From assembly GCA_964565615.1 (NCBI GenBank), contig CAZMFO010000006.1, forward strand, positions 1 through 34,129: DNA of 34,129 nt, given 5' to 3'. The notes under the pieces were generated by a model. That model saw nothing but the letters and a program-made list of their open reading frames with translations. It was not told the DNA's origin and made no database searches. This document shows, one piece after another, positions 7,421 to 14,700 of the stretch (within the stretch, counting starts at the first letter, position 1; every line of letters begins with the position of its first letter). The DNA is from HK-STAS-PATE-36 sp964565615 (GTDB lineage: Bacteria > Patescibacteriota > Saccharimonadia > Saccharimonadales > JAGQNJ01). Both the position numbers and the translations under genes were made by a program.

Positions 7421-7807
7421 TTAAGTCTTTGCTGGTGCTTTCTTTTTGGTGCCACCAACTGTTGTCTTTTTCCCGCGCCTAGTACGAGCATTGGTTCTAG
7501 TTTGTTGACCACGAGACGGAAGATTGGCCTTATGACGATTACCTCGGTAGGAATTTATATCTTTTAATCGCTTAATGTTTGAGGTAACTATCCTTTGAAG
7601 CTCACCCTCGACAGTATAATTATTATTGATAACTTCTTGAATCTGGGAGATCTCTTTATCGGTCAGTTTATTTGCTCTAATAGTTGGATCAATTTTAGCT
7701 TTTTTTAATATATCTTTACTGAACTTGGGGCCAATTCCATAAATATATGTTAAAGCTGTCTCTATCTGCTTTTCATTCGGTATGGTTACGCCTGATATTC
7801 TTGCCAT
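7421..7807 (-). CDS. rpsM: 30S ribosomal protein uS13
   Basis: Protein S13 of the small-subunit head, which touches P-site tRNA and the intersubunit bridge. The 128-residue product begins MARISGVTIPNEKQIETAL and contains YIYGIGPKFSKDILKKAKI, then DINSYRGNRHKANLPSRGQQ with TRTNARTRRGKK. The C-terminal tail is basic, as expected for contact with tRNA. It starts two bases after the rpmJ stop and is transcribed from the infA promoter. Confidence 0.98.
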   Translation of the reverse strand: MARISGVTIPNEKQIETALTYIYGIGPKFSKDILKKAKIDPTIRANKLTDKEISQIQEVINNNYTVEGELQRIVTSNIKRLKDINSYRGNRHKANLPSRGQQTRTNARTRRGKKTTVGGTKKKAPAKT

Positions 7808-7809
7808 AA

Positions 7810-7926
7810 CTAACCTTGCCTCTGCTTATGTTTAGGTTTTAACTTGTTAATAATATACAAGCGACCCTTGCGACGAACAATTTTGTCGTCGGGGCTTATC
7901 TTTTTTACGCTGGCACGCACTTTCAT
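7810..7926 (-). CDS. rpmJ: 50S ribosomal protein bL36, zinc-free type
   Basis: A 38-residue L36 reading MKVRASVKKISPDDKIVRRK and ending KLKPKHKQRQG, a match to the family at both ends. The usual zinc ligands are lost: Cys11 and Cys14 are Ser and Asp, the third Cys is missing, and only the His remains. This makes it the C-minus form. AAGGAG lies 11 bases upstream of the ATG. It sits between infA and rpsM; the 75-base gap to infA holds a perfect 12-base palindrome (7971-7982). Confidence 0.95.
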   Translation of the reverse strand: MKVRASVKKISPDDKIVRRKGRLYIINKLKPKHKQRQG

Positions 7927-8001
7927 CCTATAGTAGTCTCCTTTACTTTGGACGATTATCGGCGGATTGCATAACTAGTTATACAACACACTGCTTTGAT
8001 A

Positions 8002-8223
8002 TTAAGTCTTGCGATAGGTGATTCTGCCCTTTGTAAGATCATAAGGGGTCAACTCGACCGTAACGCTGTCACCGGGAACAATCCTAATGTAATGCTTACG
8101 CATTTTTCCGGCAACATGGGCTATAATTTGATGGCCATTCTCAAGTTCTACTTTAAATTGTGTCCCGGGTAGGGTTTCAACAATTGTCCCGTTTAACTCA
8201 ATTACTTCTTTATTGCTTGCCAT
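8002..8223 (-). CDS. infA: Translation initiation factor IF-1
   Basis: IF-1 is a 73-residue OB-fold protein that occupies the A site of the 30S subunit during initiation. The sequence MASNKEVIELNGTIVETLPG, then HQIIAHVAGKMRKHYIRI and GDSVTVELTPYDLTKGRITY, matches the family along its whole length. It is the first gene of a unit reaching to rpsI, behind a strong promoter (8243-8271). The predicted 5' leader is only about 13 bases long and holds no Shine-Dalgarno. The adk and map genes often found between secY and infA are absent. Confidence 0.98.
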   Translation of the reverse strand: MASNKEVIELNGTIVETLPGTQFKVELENGHQIIAHVAGKMRKHYIRIVPGDSVTVELTPYDLTKGRITYRKT

Positions 8224-8242
8224 AAATGTATAACAACTTTAA

Positions 8243-8271
8243 ATTGTATCAGAAGTAGAAAGCTCTGTAAA
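8243..8271 (-). promoter_or_regulatory. Promoter of the infA-rpsI unit
   Basis: On the minus strand TTTACA (8271-8266) and TACAAT (8248-8243) are spaced by 17 bases, each one mismatch from consensus. The sequence GATACAATTTA around the -10 is shared exactly with the tuf promoter. Confidence 0.8.
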
Positions 8272-8273
8272 GG

Positions 8274-9782
8274 TTATTTTGCTCTTTTTTTACGATTTTG
8301 CCTAAGAACTTTTCGTAGTATAGATCTTTTTGTTGTATCATTGCTACTTCCCGAATCGTCAGAGGTGTACAAATAGTCCGGTTGGTCATACTGATCATAG
8401 GTTTGCATCAATGCTTGAGATTCCAGTAGGCGTAGTGTCTCCAACGAGACAGCTACTAATATCAGGACACTTGTGCCTCCTAGCGAGATATTAGCACTTA
8501 AAAAGGCTTGTCCGATTACAGGCATTATTGCCAAGACACCCAAAGCTAGGGCACCAAACAATGTTAACCTATTAACTACTTTAACAAGGTATTTCTCGGT
8601 TTGCTGTCCAGATCTGACTCCTTCAATAAAGCCACCTTGTTGATGTAGGTTTTCGGCAATCTCTTTGGCATTAAAGGCGATACTGGTATAAAAGTAAGTA
8701 AAAACAAATACTAGTAGAAAATAAACTACAGGATAGATATAGGGCTGTATCCCGCTGGCTTCGAATGTTTGAGGAGATGGTGGCTGGAACCACAGTATCA
8801 AGTTACTACCAATAGTCTGCAGGCGTTCACTATTGGATCCCGTAAAGATCTGACCAAGAAAACTCGGAACACTCAAAAAGGCCATTGCGAATATCATCGG
8901 AATTACGCCTGCCGTAATTAGCTTAATTGGTAAAATCGTCGTAACTCCACCGTAGATTCGGTTGCCCTGCACGCGTTTAGCATAATTTATAGTTAAATTT
9001 CGCGATGCCTCGTTAATTTTTACAACCAATACTGTTGTAATAGTGATAACCGTCAGGATTAGCAAGGTTAGCCAAAAAGCTTTTTCGTCAATTGGCAGTT
9101 GTTTGCCTAGCACGCTCCACTTCTTATCTTGTTGAACAACGCTACTGATTAGATTAACACCCGTTGTCGGCAACTGACTAACAATACCGATGGTAATTAT
9201 TAGTGAGATACCGTTACCAATGTTTTGTTCGGTAATTAGCTCACCTAGCCACATCAACAGCATTGAGCCACCCGTTAGCGAGGCCACCATCAATACCCAT
9301 TGAGCCAAACTGGCACTAGCGGTAATATCTCCTAGCCCCCCAATACTTGATGCTGTTTGTCGCACAAAATAGATTGATCCGACAGACTGAATAATCGCCA
9401 AGGGCAAAGAGATTATTCTGGTGTACTGGTTGATCTTTTTCCTACCAAATTCTCCCTCTTTGTTTAGGTTCTCTAGCTTTGGTATTGCTCTGGTTAGCAA
9501 CTGCATAATAATAGAGGCATTAATATAAGGACTTAAACCAGCCAACATTATAGAAAAGTTAGCTAAAGCACCTCCCGAAAGAACATCAACAAAACCAAGT
9601 AGTTGAGACGACTGCGTAGAATTAAACAATGTTTCTAGTATTTGCTGAAGGGTTTCTCCGTTGGCTATTGGAATAGGTATGTGGGCTAGTACTCGGAATA
9701 CCAAAATCATTCCAACGACAGCAAAGATCTTTTTACGCATATCCTTACTGCCTAATGATTTAAAGATTATCTTCCAGTTCAT
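8274..9782 (-). CDS. secY: Protein translocase channel SecY
   Basis: SecY forms the pore through which proteins cross or enter the cell membrane. The 502-residue protein shows the expected succession of about ten hydrophobic helices, starting with FAVVGMILVFRVLAHIPIP; the TM2 region LSGGALANFSIMLAGLSPYI and AIPKLENLNKEGEFGRKKI are diagnostic. It is longer than the roughly 430 residues of E. coli SecY. Part of the excess is a C-terminal tail with an acidic, Ser/Asp-rich stretch then a basic end (RQNRKKRAK). The uL30 gene that often precedes rplO upstream is missing. GGGAG lies 15 bases before the ATG, with a small hairpin between them (9783-9796). Confidence 0.98.
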   Translation of the reverse strand: MNWKIIFKSLGSKDMRKKIFAVVGMILVFRVLAHIPIPIANGETLQQILETLFNSTQSSQLLGFVDVLSGGALANFSIMLAGLSPYINASIIMQLLTRAIPKLENLNKEGEFGRKKINQYTRIISLPLAIIQSVGSIYFVRQTASSIGGLGDITASASLAQWVLMVASLTGGSMLLMWLGELITEQNIGNGISLIITIGIVSQLPTTGVNLISSVVQQDKKWSVLGKQLPIDEKAFWLTLLILTVITITTVLVVKINEASRNLTINYAKRVQGNRIYGGVTTILPIKLITAGVIPMIFAMAFLSVPSFLGQIFTGSNSERLQTIGSNLILWFQPPSPQTFEASGIQPYIYPVVYFLLVFVFTYFYTSIAFNAKEIAENLHQQGGFIEGVRSGQQTEKYLVKVVNRLTLFGALALGVLAIMPVIGQAFLSANISLGGTSVLILVAVSLETLRLLESQALMQTYDQYDQPDYLYTSDDSGSSNDTTKRSILRKVLRQNRKKRAK

Positions 9783-9812
9783 AAAGTCTTAACTTTCTCC
9801 CTCAATAGCTAT

Positions 9813-9841
9813 ATTGTAGCTTGTATTTTGCTAGAATTAAA
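9813..9841 (-). promoter_or_regulatory. Candidate weak promoter before secY
   Basis: A TACAAT -10 box (9818-9813) lies in the 69-base gap between rplO and secY, with only a poor -35 (TTTAAT, 9841-9836) at 17 bases. It may give extra secY transcription within the spc run. Confidence 0.33.
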
Positions 9842-9851
9842 ATCTATTTGT

Positions 9852-10313
9852 TTATTTATCTTTGGCTAGTCTTTTTGGTCGTTCAATTATAGAGACACCA
9901 CCCCCAGCCTTTTCAACCATCTTTATTGCTGATTTACTAGCAGACTGAACCTTGATGGTCATCTTATTCTTCAAATCACCTTTTTGGATTAACTTAACCC
10001 TAGTGTAAGGTGTAGATATCAGACCAGCAGATGCTAGTTTATGGTTATCAACGATCGTCAAACCTAAAGAATCCAACATCCCTGTATAGATATTCTCTGT
10101 TTTGGGGCGTATTGATCTGAAGCCCGGTAGTTTTGGTAATCGTTGAGCTAGTGGGTTTTGTCCACCCTCAAACCCCGGACGAGTTCCGCCACCAGATCGA
10201 GCATTTTGACCTTTAGTTCCCCGACCTGCTGTTTTACCTTTTCCTGCAGAGATACCACGACCAACCCTAGATATCTTTTGTTTTTTTGACACAGTTAATT
10301 GATTAAACTTCAT
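9852..10313 (-). CDS. rplO: 50S ribosomal protein uL15
   Basis: Protein L15 (153 residues), an early assembly protein of the large subunit. The Gly/Lys-rich N-terminal arm VGRGISAGKGKTAGRGTKGQ, the segment NARSGGGTRPGFEGGQNPL with RLPKLPGF, and the C-terminal domain are all typical. It starts two bases after rpsE. In most bacteria rpmD (uL30) lies between rpsE and rplO; the two-base gap here shows that it has been lost from this position. Confidence 0.98.
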   Translation of the reverse strand: MKFNQLTVSKKQKISRVGRGISAGKGKTAGRGTKGQNARSGGGTRPGFEGGQNPLAQRLPKLPGFRSIRPKTENIYTGMLDSLGLTIVDNHKLASAGLISTPYTRVKLIQKGDLKNKMTIKVQSASKSAIKMVEKAGGGVSIIERPKRLAKDK

Positions 10314-10315
10314 AG

Positions 10316-10852
10316 TTATTTATCCCCAACTTTTTTTGTAGTTTTTTTTGCTCCTGTATGGCGTTGAGTAACCCATTTTTTGGCGGGTTGCATACTAGTC
10401 AGAGCATCAATTGTTGCATAGGCTATGTTTATTTTATTTGCCGAACCTAGCGATTTAGACAAAGCGTTGTTAATCCCTGCTACTTCAAGAACCGTTCGCA
10501 CTACACCCCCAGCTATTAGCCCAGTTCCTGTACTGGCTGGCTTCAGTAATATTTTTGCACCAGCAACTTTAGCCTCAGTTTCGTGAGGAATAGTTTCTTT
10601 GTATAAAGGAATCGTTACCATATTCTTCTTGGCAACATCTGTCGCTTTAGAAACTGCCGTGGTAACATCTTGTGCTTTTGAAACGCCCGCACCGACTCGT
10701 CCTTTATGATCGCCAACAATAACTAAGGCTCGAAATCTGAATCTACGACCACCTTTTACAACTCTGGCGACTCGATCTATGTGCACCATTCGCTCGTCTA
10801 GCTGATTTGGGTCTTGTTCAATTTGCTTATCTCTTATTCTACTATCTATCAT
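10316..10852 (-). CDS. rpsE: 30S ribosomal protein uS5
   Basis: Protein S5 (178 residues) takes part in decoding accuracy and mRNA unwinding at the entry site. The N-terminal double-stranded-RNA-binding-like domain is seen in RVARVVKGGRRFRFRALVIV, GDHKGRVGAGVSKAQDVTTA, and the C-terminal domain in KILLKPASTGTGLIAGGVVR and VLEVAGINNALSKSLGSAN. The tail is basic. It is separated from rplR and rplO by two bases on each side. Confidence 0.98.
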   Translation of the reverse strand: MIDSRIRDKQIEQDPNQLDERMVHIDRVARVVKGGRRFRFRALVIVGDHKGRVGAGVSKAQDVTTAVSKATDVAKKNMVTIPLYKETIPHETEAKVAGAKILLKPASTGTGLIAGGVVRTVLEVAGINNALSKSLGSANKINIAYATIDALTSMQPAKKWVTQRHTGAKKTTKKVGDK

Positions 10853-10854
10853 AA

Positions 10855-11214
10855 TTAAAACTCCAATCCGCCTTCTCGGGCTTTATCAGCCATAGCCTTA
10901 ACTCGTCCATGATACAGCTTACCATTACGATCAAACACAACTTGCGAAATCTTCTTGGTTTTGCATTTTTCGGCAATCTCCGATCCTACCCATTCGGCTT
11001 TGACAGTTAAGTTTTTACCTTTAAGTGATTTATTCCCGACAGTCGTAACATAGATCAATGTATTGTGATTAATGTCATCAATAATTTGTGCACTAACATG
11101 CAAGTTGCTAATATGCGAACTTAGTCGTGGACGGATAGCTGTACCGCTAACATTGTGGCGAATACGCTTTTTGCGACGCATTTGGTTCTGATATTTTTTT
11201 ACTAGTCGGTTCAT
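10855..11214 (-). CDS. rplR: 50S ribosomal protein uL18
   Basis: Protein L18 (119 residues) binds 5S rRNA. I place the start at the ATG at 11212-11214 (MNRLVKKYQNQMRRKKRIRH), just after the rplF stop and behind AAAGGAT, which gives the usual length. An earlier in-frame ATG at 11268 lies inside rplF and is unlikely. Landmarks are RPRLSSHISNLHVSAQIIDD, KGKNLTVKAEWVGSEIAEK and the end YHGRVKAMADKAREGGLEF. Confidence 0.96.
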   Translation of the reverse strand: MNRLVKKYQNQMRRKKRIRHNVSGTAIRPRLSSHISNLHVSAQIIDDINHNTLIYVTTVGNKSLKGKNLTVKAEWVGSEIAEKCKTKKISQVVFDRNGKLYHGRVKAMADKAREGGLEF

Positions 11215-11215
11215 A

Positions 11216-11755
11216 CTACTTATCCTTTCCTGACTTTCCGCTCTTTCTGATGATATGTTCACCCTCATAGCGAATACCTTTACCTTTATAAGGTTCCGGC
11301 TTCTTCAGAGCACGAATTTCGGCGGATACCTGACCAACCTGTTGTTTAGAAATACCTGAAATTGTAATAGTATTCTGCTCTACTTTTGCAGAAAGACCCT
11401 CTGGCAAGCCATAAATAACCTCGTGAGAAAATCCTAAGTTCATTTTTAGCTGATTACCAGCCAGCGCTACTCTAAAACCCACACCATGAAGCTCCAGCTT
11501 CTTACTAAAGCCTTCTGTTACACCAACTACCATATTGTTCACTAACGATCTCATCAAGCCATGCTTAGCACGAAGGGTTGCATCATCATCCCTACGAGTA
11601 ACATTGATTGTATCGCCATCAACCGCAACCGTAATTCCCGGCATAGTGAATTGTTGCAATTCGCCCTTAGGTCCTTTAACGGTTATGAAATTGTCATCGA
11701 CAGTAATTGTCACACCAGCCGGGAGCTTGATTGGTCGTTTTCCTATTCGACTCAT
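11216..11755 (-). CDS. rplF: 50S ribosomal protein uL6
   Basis: Protein L6 (179 residues), near the factor-binding site of the large subunit. It starts MSRIGKRPIKLPAGVTITVD and contains KGPKGELQQFTMPGITVAVD, the repeat domain VGVTEGFSKKLELHGVGFR and the signature PEPYKGKGIRYEGEHIIRKS. A short Ser/Gly/Lys tail ends the protein. Its ATG overlaps the TGA of a 34-codon membrane ORF by four bases (ATGA), and its ribosome binding site (AGGAAAG) lies inside that ORF. Confidence 0.98.
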   Translation of the reverse strand: MSRIGKRPIKLPAGVTITVDDNFITVKGPKGELQQFTMPGITVAVDGDTINVTRRDDDATLRAKHGLMRSLVNNMVVGVTEGFSKKLELHGVGFRVALAGNQLKMNLGFSHEVIYGLPEGLSAKVEQNTITISGISKQQVGQVSAEIRALKKPEPYKGKGIRYEGEHIIRKSGKSGKDK

Positions 11756-11856
11756 AACTTCTTTCCTTTCTTATTCTTTCCTATTTGCCATATTGATACA
11801 CCCAATCCAATTGAAGACAGTAATATTCCTATAACTATAAAGGCTGTCGGATTCAT
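11752..11856 (-). CDS. Predicted 34-residue single-pass membrane protein
   Basis: A complete small frame exactly fills the space between rpsH and rplF. Its ATG overlaps the rpsH TAA by one base (TAATG), AAGG lies eight bases upstream, and its TGA overlaps the rplF ATG (ATGA). The product, MNPTAFIVIGILLSSIGLGV followed by SIWQIGKNKKGKKL, has one membrane helix (about residues 4-24) and a strongly basic tail. The positive tail should stay in the cytoplasm and could bind RNA or lipid head groups. No known spc-operon protein fits. Precise coupling on both sides argues for a real gene; I do not recognise a family. Confidence 0.68.
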   Translation of the reverse strand: MNPTAFIVIGILLSSIGLGVSIWQIGKNKKGKKL

Positions 11857-12251
11857 TAATATACCTTACAAATCAACTCTCCGCCAAGTCGCTTGGCTTT
11901 AGCATCATCTCCAGTCATTAAGCCTTGAGATGTTGAAACAATAACCATACCGCGCCCATTTTTAATAACTGGAATGTTTTTTACATTGACATAATGGCGT
12001 CGTCCTGGGCTACTGATTCGCTGGATTTCAGTAATGCTGGCGTTTGTACCTTGGAGATTTATTGTTAGTACTAACATCTTGTTAATTCCTTCGCCGTCAA
12101 TCTCTACATTGGCAATGAAGTGGTTCTCGGTAAGGATTTTTGCGACTGATTCTTTGATCTTAGAATAGGGTAGCTTTATCTCGTTCTTGCGAACCAAAAT
12201 CGCATTACGAATCCTTGTTAACATATCTGCTATCGGGTCTGTTGATACCAT
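11856..12251 (-). CDS. rpsH: 30S ribosomal protein uS8
   Basis: Protein S8 (131 residues), a 16S rRNA binder and, in E. coli, the translational repressor of the spc operon. It begins DPIADMLTRIRNAILVRKNE and ends with the family motif GRGMVIVSTSQGLMTGDDAK followed by RLGGELICKVY. It lies nine bases after rpsN with AAGGAG before the ATG. Its stop is joined by TAATG to the 34-codon membrane ORF. Confidence 0.98.
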   Translation of the reverse strand: MVSTDPIADMLTRIRNAILVRKNEIKLPYSKIKESVAKILTENHFIANVEIDGEGINKMLVLTINLQGTNASITEIQRISSPGRRHYVNVKNIPVIKNGRGMVIVSTSQGLMTGDDAKAKRLGGELICKVY

Positions 12252-12260
12252 ATTTACTCC

Positions 12261-12530
12261 TTACCAGCTTGCCTTTGTTACGCCCGGAATCTCACCTTTA
12301 GAGGCATGTTCTCGGAATGATATTCTACTTAAACCAAAAGTCCGCATATAACTTCGGGGTCGGCCAGTTTCTGAACAACGGTTTTTCCAACGAGTTGGTG
12401 ATGAATTGCGTGGTAGCTTATGCAGGGCGTCAAAATCACCACTCGCCTTCAGCTCTTGTCGTTTTTCGGCATACTTTTTAATCATTTCTTGTCGTTTTTT
12501 ATCTCGGGCAACTATAGATTTCTTAGCCAT
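12261..12530 (-). CDS. rpsN: 30S ribosomal protein uS14, long zinc-free type
   Basis: Protein S14 of the small-subunit head. At 89 residues it is the long form without the CxxC zinc motif; it shows RCSETGRPRSYMRTFGLSRI and ends GEIPGVTKASW like E. coli S14. The N-terminal half is basic (KSIVARDKKRQEMIKKYAEK). Its ATG overlaps the rplE TAA by one base, and rpsH follows after nine bases. The zinc-free form matches S4 and L36 in this window. Confidence 0.98.
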   Translation of the reverse strand: MAKKSIVARDKKRQEMIKKYAEKRQELKASGDFDALHKLPRNSSPTRWKNRCSETGRPRSYMRTFGLSRISFREHASKGEIPGVTKASW

Positions 12531-13111
12531 TATTTCGTCTCCTTATTTGACTTTTCAAAAGGCATTCCAAATTTAGCTAATAACGCCTTAGAATCTTCTG
12601 CTTTTTCTGACTTAATTACACATACAACCTGCAATCCATGTGTAATCGGTGAATCTTCAAAAGTTATTTCTGGAAAGACTGTTTGGTCATTAAGCCCTAT
12701 ACTGTAGTTGCCTTGCTTATCAAATGCTTTACTGCTAACACCATGAAAGTCGCGTAGTCTTGGTAAGACAATGTTGATGAGTCTATCAAGAAATTCGTAC
12801 ATTTTATCACCCCTTAGTGTAGTCTTGAGACCGATCTTATTGCCTTCGCGCAATTTAAAACTAGCAATAGACACCTTTGCCGTAGTCTGAATAGGCTGTT
12901 GCCCTGATATTTTACGAAGAGTCGTTGTAGCTACTTCCATTAGTCGTTTATCGTCCTTAGCACGCCCTAAGCCTATGTTTATAACTATCTTTTCTAGTTG
13001 AGGTACTTGATGGATATTGTCTAATTTTAGCTCTTTCTGAAGCTCGGCAATAAATTGTTGATGATATTGACTTTTTAAGCGCGGTTGTGTCAATTGTAGT
13101 GTTTTAGCCAT
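12530..13111 (-). CDS. rplE: 50S ribosomal protein uL5
   Basis: Protein L5 (193 residues) binds 5S rRNA and forms part of the central protuberance. Family stretches include VPQLEKIVINIGLGRAKDD, the segment around TTLRKISGQQPIQTTAKVSI, GLKTTLRGDKMYEFLDRLI and PRLRDFHGVSSKAFDKQGNY. The final residues are Lys/Glu-rich. It is joined by TAATG overlaps to rplX upstream and rpsN downstream. Confidence 0.98.
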   Translation of the reverse strand: MAKTLQLTQPRLKSQYHQQFIAELQKELKLDNIHQVPQLEKIVINIGLGRAKDDKRLMEVATTTLRKISGQQPIQTTAKVSIASFKLREGNKIGLKTTLRGDKMYEFLDRLINIVLPRLRDFHGVSSKAFDKQGNYSIGLNDQTVFPEITFEDSPITHGLQVVCVIKSEKAEDSKALLAKFGMPFEKSNKETK

Positions 13112-13440
13112 TATTTTATCTCCTTACCAGTGCTTTTATAGACCCGTTTTCGATTACCGTCTTTATCAAAAATAAAGCCTATTCGACTCGGTTTTTTTGT
13201 TGTAGGTTCTAAAATGGCCACTTTAGATACATCGATCGGCTTAGTAATATCTATAATCCCACCTTGTGGATGTTGCTTATTTGGCTTTAGATGTTTTTTA
13301 AACATATTTAAGCATTCTACCGTTACAGTATTGTCTTTAGGGTGAGTGGCTATAACCTTACCTGTTTTACCTTTGTCCTTACCTGTCAGAACAACCACTG
13401 TGTCTCCCTTGATCAAACGAATTTTGTAAACTGTATTCAT
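13111..13440 (-). CDS. rplX: 50S ribosomal protein uL24
   Basis: Protein L24 (109 residues), an assembly initiator whose loop sits at the tunnel exit. A KOW motif is clear near the start (RLIKGDTVVVLTGKDKGKTG), followed by VECLNMFKKHLKPNKQHPQG and the segment IGFIFDKDGNRKRVYKSTG. It lies one base after rplN and overlaps rplE by one base. Confidence 0.98.
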   Translation of the reverse strand: MNTVYKIRLIKGDTVVVLTGKDKGKTGKVIATHPKDNTVTVECLNMFKKHLKPNKQHPQGGIIDITKPIDVSKVAILEPTTKKPSRIGFIFDKDGNRKRVYKSTGKEIK

Positions 13441-13441
13441 A

Positions 13442-13810
13442 TTAAAGTACCTCCGGAGCTAAACTGATGATTTTTGCGTAACCTTGATCACGAAGTTCTC
13501 TAGGAACTGGGCCAAAAATACGGGTTGCTTTCGGCAACTTATCATCGCCTATGATTACCGCGGCATTATCGTCAAACTTTATTGTTGATCCGTCCTTACG
13601 CTTAATAACATACTTTGAACGAACAACAACAGCACGAACAACCGATTTCTTCTTGACATTACCAGTTGGGCTGGCATCTTTAACGGTAGCGACTATTACA
13701 TCACCTATTCGTGCATAGCGTCGGCGGGTTCCACCAAGAACACGAATACATAGGATCTCTTTTGCGCCACTATTATCGCAAACTTTTAATCGAGACTCTT
13801 GTTGGATCAT
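13442..13810 (-). CDS. rplN: 50S ribosomal protein uL14
   Basis: Protein L14 (122 residues) forms intersubunit bridges and is the docking site of the silencing factor RsfS in other bacteria. The match is end to end: MIQQESRLKVCDNSGAKEIL, then YARIGDVIVATVKDASPTGN, VVRSKYVIKRKDGSTIKFDD and GPVPRELRDQGYAKIISLAP. Its ATG overlaps the rpsQ TGA by four bases (ATGA). Confidence 0.98.
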   Translation of the reverse strand: MIQQESRLKVCDNSGAKEILCIRVLGGTRRRYARIGDVIVATVKDASPTGNVKKKSVVRAVVVRSKYVIKRKDGSTIKFDDNAAVIIGDDKLPKATRIFGPVPRELRDQGYAKIISLAPEVL

Positions 13811-14082
13811 TTCGTTTCTCCCTTTTTGTCCTGATCGGTTAGGTCTGGTCTCTCTACAATTTTCTTTAGTTGGTATCTTTTTTTGGCGCTCAATGGACGA
13901 GTTTCCGAAATCTGAACTTTATCACCAATTCTGGCCTCATTGTTCTCGTCGTGTGCCATTACTTTTTGTGATGCAATGTATCTCTTTTTGTAAATTGGGT
14001 GGCTTTTATGAGTAACTATCGTTACAACTATGGACTTATCAGGTCGATCAGATGTTACTGTGCCGTGTAGAATTCTTGCCAT
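13807..14082 (-). CDS. rpsQ: 30S ribosomal protein uS17
   Basis: Protein S17 (91 residues), an OB-fold primary 16S rRNA binder. HGTVTSDRPDKSIVVTIVTH, HPIYKKRYIASQKVMAHDE and ARIGDKVQISETRPLSAKKR are typical. A short hydrophilic C-terminal extension (DLTDQDKKGETK) lies beyond the core. It ends in TGA, overlapping the rplN start by four bases, and abuts rpmC with no gap. Confidence 0.98.
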   Translation of the reverse strand: MARILHGTVTSDRPDKSIVVTIVTHKSHPIYKKRYIASQKVMAHDENNEARIGDKVQISETRPLSAKKRYQLKKIVERPDLTDQDKKGETK

Positions 14083-14283
14083 CTATTTAGCCTCCTTGGT
14101 TAGCTGTTCACTTAATACAGTTAATACTCGCGCTAAATCTCGACGCTTATTACGAATCTGTCGGGGATTTTGTAGTTCGCCAGTAATAATTTGTCGTCTT
14201 AACTGAGCCAATTCTTCTCGGAGAAGAGTACTCTTTTTAGCCAAATCGGATGTTGTTAGTTTTCTGATATCACTGATTTTCAT
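14083..14283 (-). CDS. rpmC: 50S ribosomal protein uL29
   Basis: Protein L29 (66 residues), a two-helix protein beside the peptide exit tunnel and part of the docking area for trigger factor and SRP. It reads MKISDIRKLTTSDLAKKSTL followed by LREELAQLRRQIITGELQNP and RQIRNKRRDLARVLTVL, the usual pattern. Unlike its neighbours L22 and L23 it has no charged extension. It lies between rplP (one-base gap) and rpsQ (no gap). Confidence 0.97.
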   Translation of the reverse strand: MKISDIRKLTTSDLAKKSTLLREELAQLRRQIITGELQNPRQIRNKRRDLARVLTVLSEQLTKEAK

Positions 14284-14284
14284 A

Positions 14285-14698
14285 CTAAGCCTCCTCCCTT
14301 ACAAGGAACTTAGTCTTAATTGGCAGTTTATGAGACGCCAGTCGCATAGCTTCACGAGCGACATCCTCTTCAACGCCCTGCATTTCAAATAATATGGTTC
14401 CGGGACGAACTTTGGCTACAAAAAAGTCAGGGCTTCCTTTACCGCTACCCATCTTTGTGCCGAGGGCTTTTCTGGTAACGGGCGTATGTGGGAATATCCT
14501 GATCCAGATCTTTCCGCCTCGTTTGATATAGCGGGTCATAGCTTGTCGCCCAGCCTCTATCTGACGCGAAGTTATTCTTTCCATACCTTGTGCCTGAAGA
14601 GCATACTGACCAAAAGCAATGGTGTTGCCACTAGTAGCTACGCCTTTCATTCGCCCAACTCGGACACGACGGTACTTTGTTCGCTTTGGCATCAACAT
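14285..14698 (-). CDS. rplP: 50S ribosomal protein uL16
   Basis: Protein L16 (137 residues) helps shape the A-site tRNA pocket. Markers are MPKRTKYRRVRVGRMKG, then ITSRQIEAGRQAMTRYIKRG, GKIWIRIFPHTPVTRKALGT and VRPGTILFEMQGVEEDVARE. I use the first ATG (MLMPKR), two bases after the rpsC stop, because GAGGTGG is well spaced from it; the ATG two codons later is also possible. Confidence 0.97.
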   Translation of the reverse strand: MLMPKRTKYRRVRVGRMKGVATSGNTIAFGQYALQAQGMERITSRQIEAGRQAMTRYIKRGGKIWIRIFPHTPVTRKALGTKMGSGKGSPDFFVAKVRPGTILFEMQGVEEDVAREAMRLASHKLPIKTKFLVREEA

Positions 14699-14700
14699 AG

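Noticed and set aside
11215..11268. Longer N-terminus for rplR
   Set aside because: The extension is the rplF C-terminus read in another frame; the ATG at 11214 gives the normal L18 length.
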